Source of the DNA: Ideonella sp. MAG2
Lineage (GTDB): Bacteria > Pseudomonadota > Gammaproteobacteria > Burkholderiales > Burkholderiaceae_C
Direction: 5' to 3'
Assembly (NCBI GenBank): GCA_004359425.1
Contig: PTEU01000002.1
Coordinates: forward strand, 1,291,074 to 1,355,073
Length of the DNA stretch: 64,000 nucleotides
Of this stretch, positions 60,943-64,000 are shown piece by piece. Positions within the stretch are counted from its first letter, which is position 1; each line of letters opens with the position of its first letter. Under the pieces are notes generated by a model. It did no database searches, was not told the DNA's origin, and worked only from the letters and a program-made list of their open reading frames with translations. A program made the translations under genes and the position numbers.

Positions 60943-62196
60943 CGCTGAGGCATGGCCCCAAAGATAGGCGACCAAACCCAAGGTCCAACCCAAATTGCCG
61001 TGGCCCAGATGGAGCCAGATGCCGGGCTTGGCACTGGGGCCAATCACAGGCAGGCCGTCGGGCAAACAAGGGCGTGCCCCATGCCACTCCTGTGCCTTGG
61101 AGGTGCGGGCCACCCCTTCAAACCAGTGATCCAGCACTTTGTAAAGTCGGCTCAGCTCACTGCTCTGCGCCTTCTTTAGGTGGCCGCCTCGTCGCTGCCC
61201 GCCACCAACCCGGATGCGGTCGCCCAGGCGACTGATGGAGACTTGTTGTGCCCAGTCCACCAAGGAAGCACGGGGCCCTGGGTCTGGCATAGCTTCGAAC
61301 AGTGGCAATGGGGCCGTGATGGTGTGCCCGTGAACCGGTAGCAGTGGCAGGCTCAGGCCCAAGGATTGCATCAATTTGGGTGAGGCCAAACCGGTACACA
61401 GCACCACGGCGTCCACTCGCAGTGCATCAGTGGCGGTTTGGCTTGGAGCGGATGAACGGTGCGGGCTGGGCTGCTGCTGCGGGCCTTCGTCGCGCAACAG
61501 CACGGTGAGTGGCGGGCCACTCTGGATGTCTATCACGGCTTGTTCAAAGCGGAAAACAGCGCCCATGCGCTGTGCATCGGCCTTCAGCAACTGTGTGACC
61601 TGTCGGCTATTGGCCACCACATCCTGGGGGAGATGAACTGCCGCTTGGAGGCCCGCTTTCGGGTTCAGGCCGGGCTCGATCTCCAAAGCCTCTTCGGGAT
61701 TGAGCCAGCGTGCCGCCTCACCCGTTTCTGTGAGGCGGTCGCAAACCTGCCTGGCCGCGGCGGCATCGCGTTTGTGGCGCAGCAGCAAGAGGCAGCCCTG
61801 GCTTTGCTCATGACCCAGATCCAACTCAAGGCTCAGATTCTGGAGTTCGTTCAGGGTTTGCTGGGCCAGCGCCTTAACGTGAGGGCGGCGTGCTAACTCC
61901 AGGGCAGGGCGCTGACTGAGCCAAGCGCGCCACCACCACCCTGTCAAGCTGGGATGCCGCAGGCTGCGAGCCACGGCAGTCAATGTCTGCCCAGCTCGGC
62001 CACGCCGAGTTTCCAACAAGACATCGGCACCCCAGCCGGACACCAAAGTCGGGGAGAGTAGACCTGCATTGGCAAAGCTGCCCTCGGTGGCGACGCTGCC
62101 GCGCCGCTCAATCACCGTGACCTCATGCCCGGCACGTGCCAAGGCATGCGCACTGGCCACGCCAACAATGCCGGCACCAATCACCGCAATTCGCAT
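60943..62196 (-). pseudogene. D-amino acid dehydrogenase small subunit (DadA-like), C-terminus joined to nnr
   Basis: DadA-type flavoproteins oxidise D-amino acids with FAD at the inner membrane. The N-terminal FAD motif is VIGAGIVGVASAHALARAGH and the tail of the Rossmann core is VIERRGSVATEGSFANAG. The substrate domain runs to NLGWTLGLVAYLWG near 60950. The expected final residues are replaced by LPADAQQALAHARQ of nnr with no frame break. The central Gln/Pro-rich insertion (EGPQQQPSPHRSSAPSQTA) is unusual. The family boundary with other DAO enzymes is not certain. Confidence 0.82.
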
Positions 62197-62446
62197 GGCA
62201 TCAGCCTCGCAGCATCATGGCCTTGACGCCAGGCCCTTGGCGGCGTTGTGCAGGGCACAGCGTGCAGGGCAGGGTGGAAGAGAGGGCTGCACTGGGGCAG
62301 GGGGCAGATTCTTGAAGAAGCACAGCAATATCGGCGCACCGATGTGGTGCTTTGTAAAGAGTGGGCGAATGTGGGCGAGGATCATAGGTGCAAGCACCCT
62401 CACTTGCTGAAGGGCAGGGCAAGCCTTTTGCTGAAATGTCGCCCTG
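62197..62446. other. non-coding stretch between dadA and the rpsB leader
   Basis: No ORF here has codon use or homology that convinces me. The stretch is GC-rich with a few short repeats (GCAGGGCA, and TCGG-CGCA-CCGA). A TATGAT on the minus strand near 62385 could be the dadA -10 box. Nothing else is recognised. Confidence 0.5.
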
Positions 62447-62495
62447 ACGCCACCTTGCCCTTGATGGCGGCTCCATTGCGGGGGCAAGGTGGCGT
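62447..62495 (+). repeat. 14-bp perfect inverted repeat upstream of rpsB
   Basis: ACGCCACCTTGCCC (62447-62460) pairs with GGGCAAGGTGGCGT (62482-62495) around a 21-nt loop. It ends 13 bp before the TACAAT -10-like box (62509-62514). There is no T run, so it may be an operator or an end element for dadA-side transcripts rather than an intrinsic terminator. Confidence 0.65.
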
Positions 62496-62508
62496 GCCGA
62501 CTTGCTGC

Positions 62509-62514
62509 TACAAT
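62509..62514 (+). promoter_or_regulatory. candidate -10 box for rpsB
   Basis: TACAAT is close to the TATAAT consensus and lies 212 bp before the rpsB start, at the 5' end of a structured leader. No good -35 box is visible, so the assignment is tentative. Confidence 0.35.
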
Positions 62515-62520
62515 CCGCAG

Positions 62521-62624
62521 GCTTTGCTGAGTGGGCTTGGCTCTTTGGGGGCAAGTGCGCGGCAAAGCATAGGGTGCAGCTCGATACAGATGCTCTGGTG
62601 ACAGAGCCAAGGATTCGGCGCACC
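62521..62624 (+). promoter_or_regulatory. structured 5' leader of rpsB
   Basis: Two successive stem structures are seen. GCTTTGC (62521-62527) pairs with GCAAAGC (62562-62568). GGTGC (62573-62577) pairs with GCACC (62620-62624), enclosing a GCTCTG-GTGA-CAGAGC hairpin (62592-62607) with a GNRA tetraloop. Ribosomal protein S2 represses its own operon via such leaders in other bacteria. A binding role here is inference. Confidence 0.5.
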
Positions 62625-62725
62625 TCACTCGCGAACCCGGCTGACAAGGTGTTGTATTGCGTGTTGGAGCTTCCAGCGCGCATGCAATGAAAGCCGGTGT
62701 TCTAGACCCAACCTTCGGAGAAATT

Positions 62726-63472
62726 ATGTCCGTTTCAATGCGCGAAATGCTGGAAGCCGGTGTCCACTTTGGTCACCAAACCCGCTTCTGGAACCCCAAG
62801 ATGGCCCCGTATATCTACGGCCATCGCAACAAGATCCACATCATCAACTTGGAGAAGACGCTCCCCAAGTTTGAAGAAGCCCTGAAGTTCGTGCGCCAAC
62901 TGTCGGCCAAGCGCGGCTCCATCCTGATGGTGGGCACCAAGCGTCAAGCACGCGATTTCGTCGCCCTGGAAGCCCAGCGCGCCGGCATGCCTTACGTCGA
63001 CCAGCGTTGGCTCGGCGGCATGCTGACCAACTTCAAGACCGTCAAGGGTTCGCTGAAGAAGCTCAAGGACATGCAAGCCCAGAAGGATGCCGGCGCTGAG
63101 CTGCGTATCAAGAAGGAAGCCCTGCTGTTCGACCGCGAATTGGCCAAGCTCGAAAAAGACATCGGCGGCATCCAAGACATGGCTGCACTGCCTGACGCGC
63201 TGTTCGTGATCGACGTGGGTTACCACAAGATTGCTGTGGCTGAAGCTCGCAAGCTGGGCATTCCCGTCATCGGCGTGGTCGATACCAACCACTCGCCTGA
63301 AGGCGTGGACTACATCATCCCTGGCAACGACGACTCGGCCAAGGCTGTCGCCTTGTACGCCAAGGCTGTTGCAGATGCCGTCCTCGAAGGCAAGGCCAAT
63401 GCCACCACCGAGTTGGTGCAAGCCGTTGCCGCTGAAGGCGACGAATTCGTTGAAGTCAACGAGCAAGCCTGA
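62726..63472 (+). CDS. rpsB: 30S ribosomal protein S2
   Basis: S2 is an essential small-subunit protein bridging the head and body of the 30S particle. The 248-residue protein starts [20 protein letters not shown] and has the signatures [40 protein letters not shown] and [25 protein letters not shown] ribosome site lies 6 bp upstream of ATG 62726. The gene is complete. tsf follows 120 bp later. Confidence 0.98.
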   Translation: MSVSMREMLEAGVHFGHQTRFWNPKMAPYIYGHRNKIHIINLEKTLPKFEEALKFVRQLSAKRGSILMVGTKRQARDFVALEAQRAGMPYVDQRWLGGMLTNFKTVKGSLKKLKDMQAQKDAGAELRIKKEALLFDRELAKLEKDIGGIQDMAALPDALFVIDVGYHKIAVAEARKLGIPVIGVVDTNHSPEGVDYIIPGNDDSAKAVALYAKAVADAVLEGKANATTELVQAVAAEGDEFVEVNEQA

Positions 63473-63500
63473 GCCTTGCGCGCTTGAGCGCCGGTGAACG

Positions 63501-63522
63501 AGGGGCTTCAAGGCCCCTTTTT
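63501..63522 (+). terminator. partial terminator between rpsB and tsf
   Basis: The 6-bp stem AGGGGC/GCCCCT with a TTCAAG loop is followed by TTTT. Such hairpins between rpsB and tsf lower the tsf transcript relative to rpsB in other bacteria. Confidence 0.7.
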
Positions 63523-63592
63523 CACAACTTTCAGAAGTTCATTCATCAATCCGAGCCGTGATGCACGGGCTCGATAGAACCGGAGAATACAC

Positions 63593-64000
63593 ATGGCAGC
63601 GATTACCGCCAGCATGGTCGCAGAACTGCGCGCCAAGACCGACGCCCCGATGATGGAGTGCAAGAAGGCTTTGACGGAAGCTGAGGGCGATATGGCCCGC
63701 GCTGAAGAAATCCTGCGCGTCAAGCTGGGCTCCAAGGCCGGCAAGGCCGCCTCGCGCGTGACGGCAGAAGGCGTGGTCGCCGCCGCCGTGTCGGGCAGCA
63801 CCGGCGCCATGATCGAAGTCAATTGCGAAACTGACTTCGTCACCAAGAACGACTCTTTCCTGGCCTTCTCCAAGGCTTGCGCTGAGTTGGTGGCTGCACA
63901 CGGCCCGGCCGATGTCGCCGCCCTGTCGGCACTGCCGCTGAGCCAAGATGGTTTCGGCCCCACCGTGGAAGACGTGCGCAAGGGCCTGATCGGCAAGATC
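63593..64000 (+). CDS. tsf: elongation factor Ts, N-terminal part (cut by window end)
   Basis: EF-Ts recharges EF-Tu with GTP. The visible 136 residues begin [20 protein letters not shown] and include the UBA-like domain ([20 protein letters not shown]) and the core motif [15 protein letters not shown]. The TDFV region is the EF-Tu contact. The gene continues beyond the window and shows no break in the visible portion. Confidence 0.97.
   Translation, partial: MAAITASMVAELRAKTDAPMMECKKALTEAEGDMARAEEILRVKLGSKAGKAASRVTAEGVVAAAVSGSTGAMIEVNCETDFVTKNDSFLAFSKACAELVAAHGPADVAALSALPLSQDGFGPTVEDVRKGLIGKI

Overview
The window is a 64 kb piece of high-GC chromosome from a betaproteobacterium. It is most likely a Burkholderiales member of the Comamonadaceae type (Rhodoferax, Polaromonas, Limnohabitans or Acidovorax relatives). 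This rests on the protein families (DUF3106 and DUF3619 next to an ECF-like sigma factor, HpnCDE, GlnB, YfgM) and on gene order typical of that family: tRNA-Leu-tig-clpP-clpX-lon; sucA-odhB-lpdA-zapE; scpB-rluB-ndk-rlmN-pilW-rodZ-ispG-hisS-yfgM-bamB-der-hfq-hflX-hflK-hflC-hisZ-purA-hpt; rpsB-tsf. I saw no phage, IS element, integrase or CRISPR array. The species call is inference.

Layout. 1-5.6 kb: nadE, glnB, a LOG-family gene, dgkA, an RDD membrane protein, DUF3106 and DUF3619 proteins and a sigma factor. 5.8-12.7 kb: branched-chain amino-acid genes (ilvB, ilvN, ilvC, then pssA and leuA) and a D-Ala-D-Ala endopeptidase. A short Leu-rich leader peptide and an attenuator precede leuA. 12.8-19.7 kb: an IclR regulator, hpnE/hpnD/hpnC squalene genes and an RND efflux pair. 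19.9-26.3 kb: tRNA-Leu, trigger factor, ClpP, ClpX, Lon, then a tRNA cluster (Gly, Cys, Gly, Leu). 26.4-31.4 kb: murI, etfBA, an acyl-CoA dehydrogenase, a nitronate monooxygenase and a Cys-rich small protein. 31.6-39.3 kb: 2-oxoglutarate dehydrogenase genes, zapE and a DinG-type helicase. 39.4-57.4 kb: bamD/rluD, scpB and the long rluB-to-hpt housekeeping run. 57.6-64 kb: tRNA-Leu, rnr, nnr/dadA, rpsB and tsf (cut by the window end).

The dominant oddity is not a new system. About 19 clean internal deletions occur roughly every 3 kb. Each removes about 0.1-0.9 kb, usually from the end of one gene and the start of the next, or from the middle of one gene. They hit genes that are normally essential or important (ilvC, ndk, bamD, rodZ, tig, sucA, etfA, hisZ, rnr), while the remaining sequence is undecayed. 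Three junctions are in frame and make convincing false fusions (hflC-hisZ, dadA-nnr, and a shortened acyl-CoA dehydrogenase). I judge collapsed or mis-joined assembly more likely than real loss; read mapping or PCR would decide. Products flagged below as truncated should be treated as normal genes with missing sequence until this is checked.

The best genuine biology is regulatory: a leucine attenuator upstream of leuA with a matching antiterminator, a structured rpsB leader, a nested inverted repeat between clpP and clpX, a structured sucA leader, and an ACGT-AA-ACGT palindrome before etfBA.
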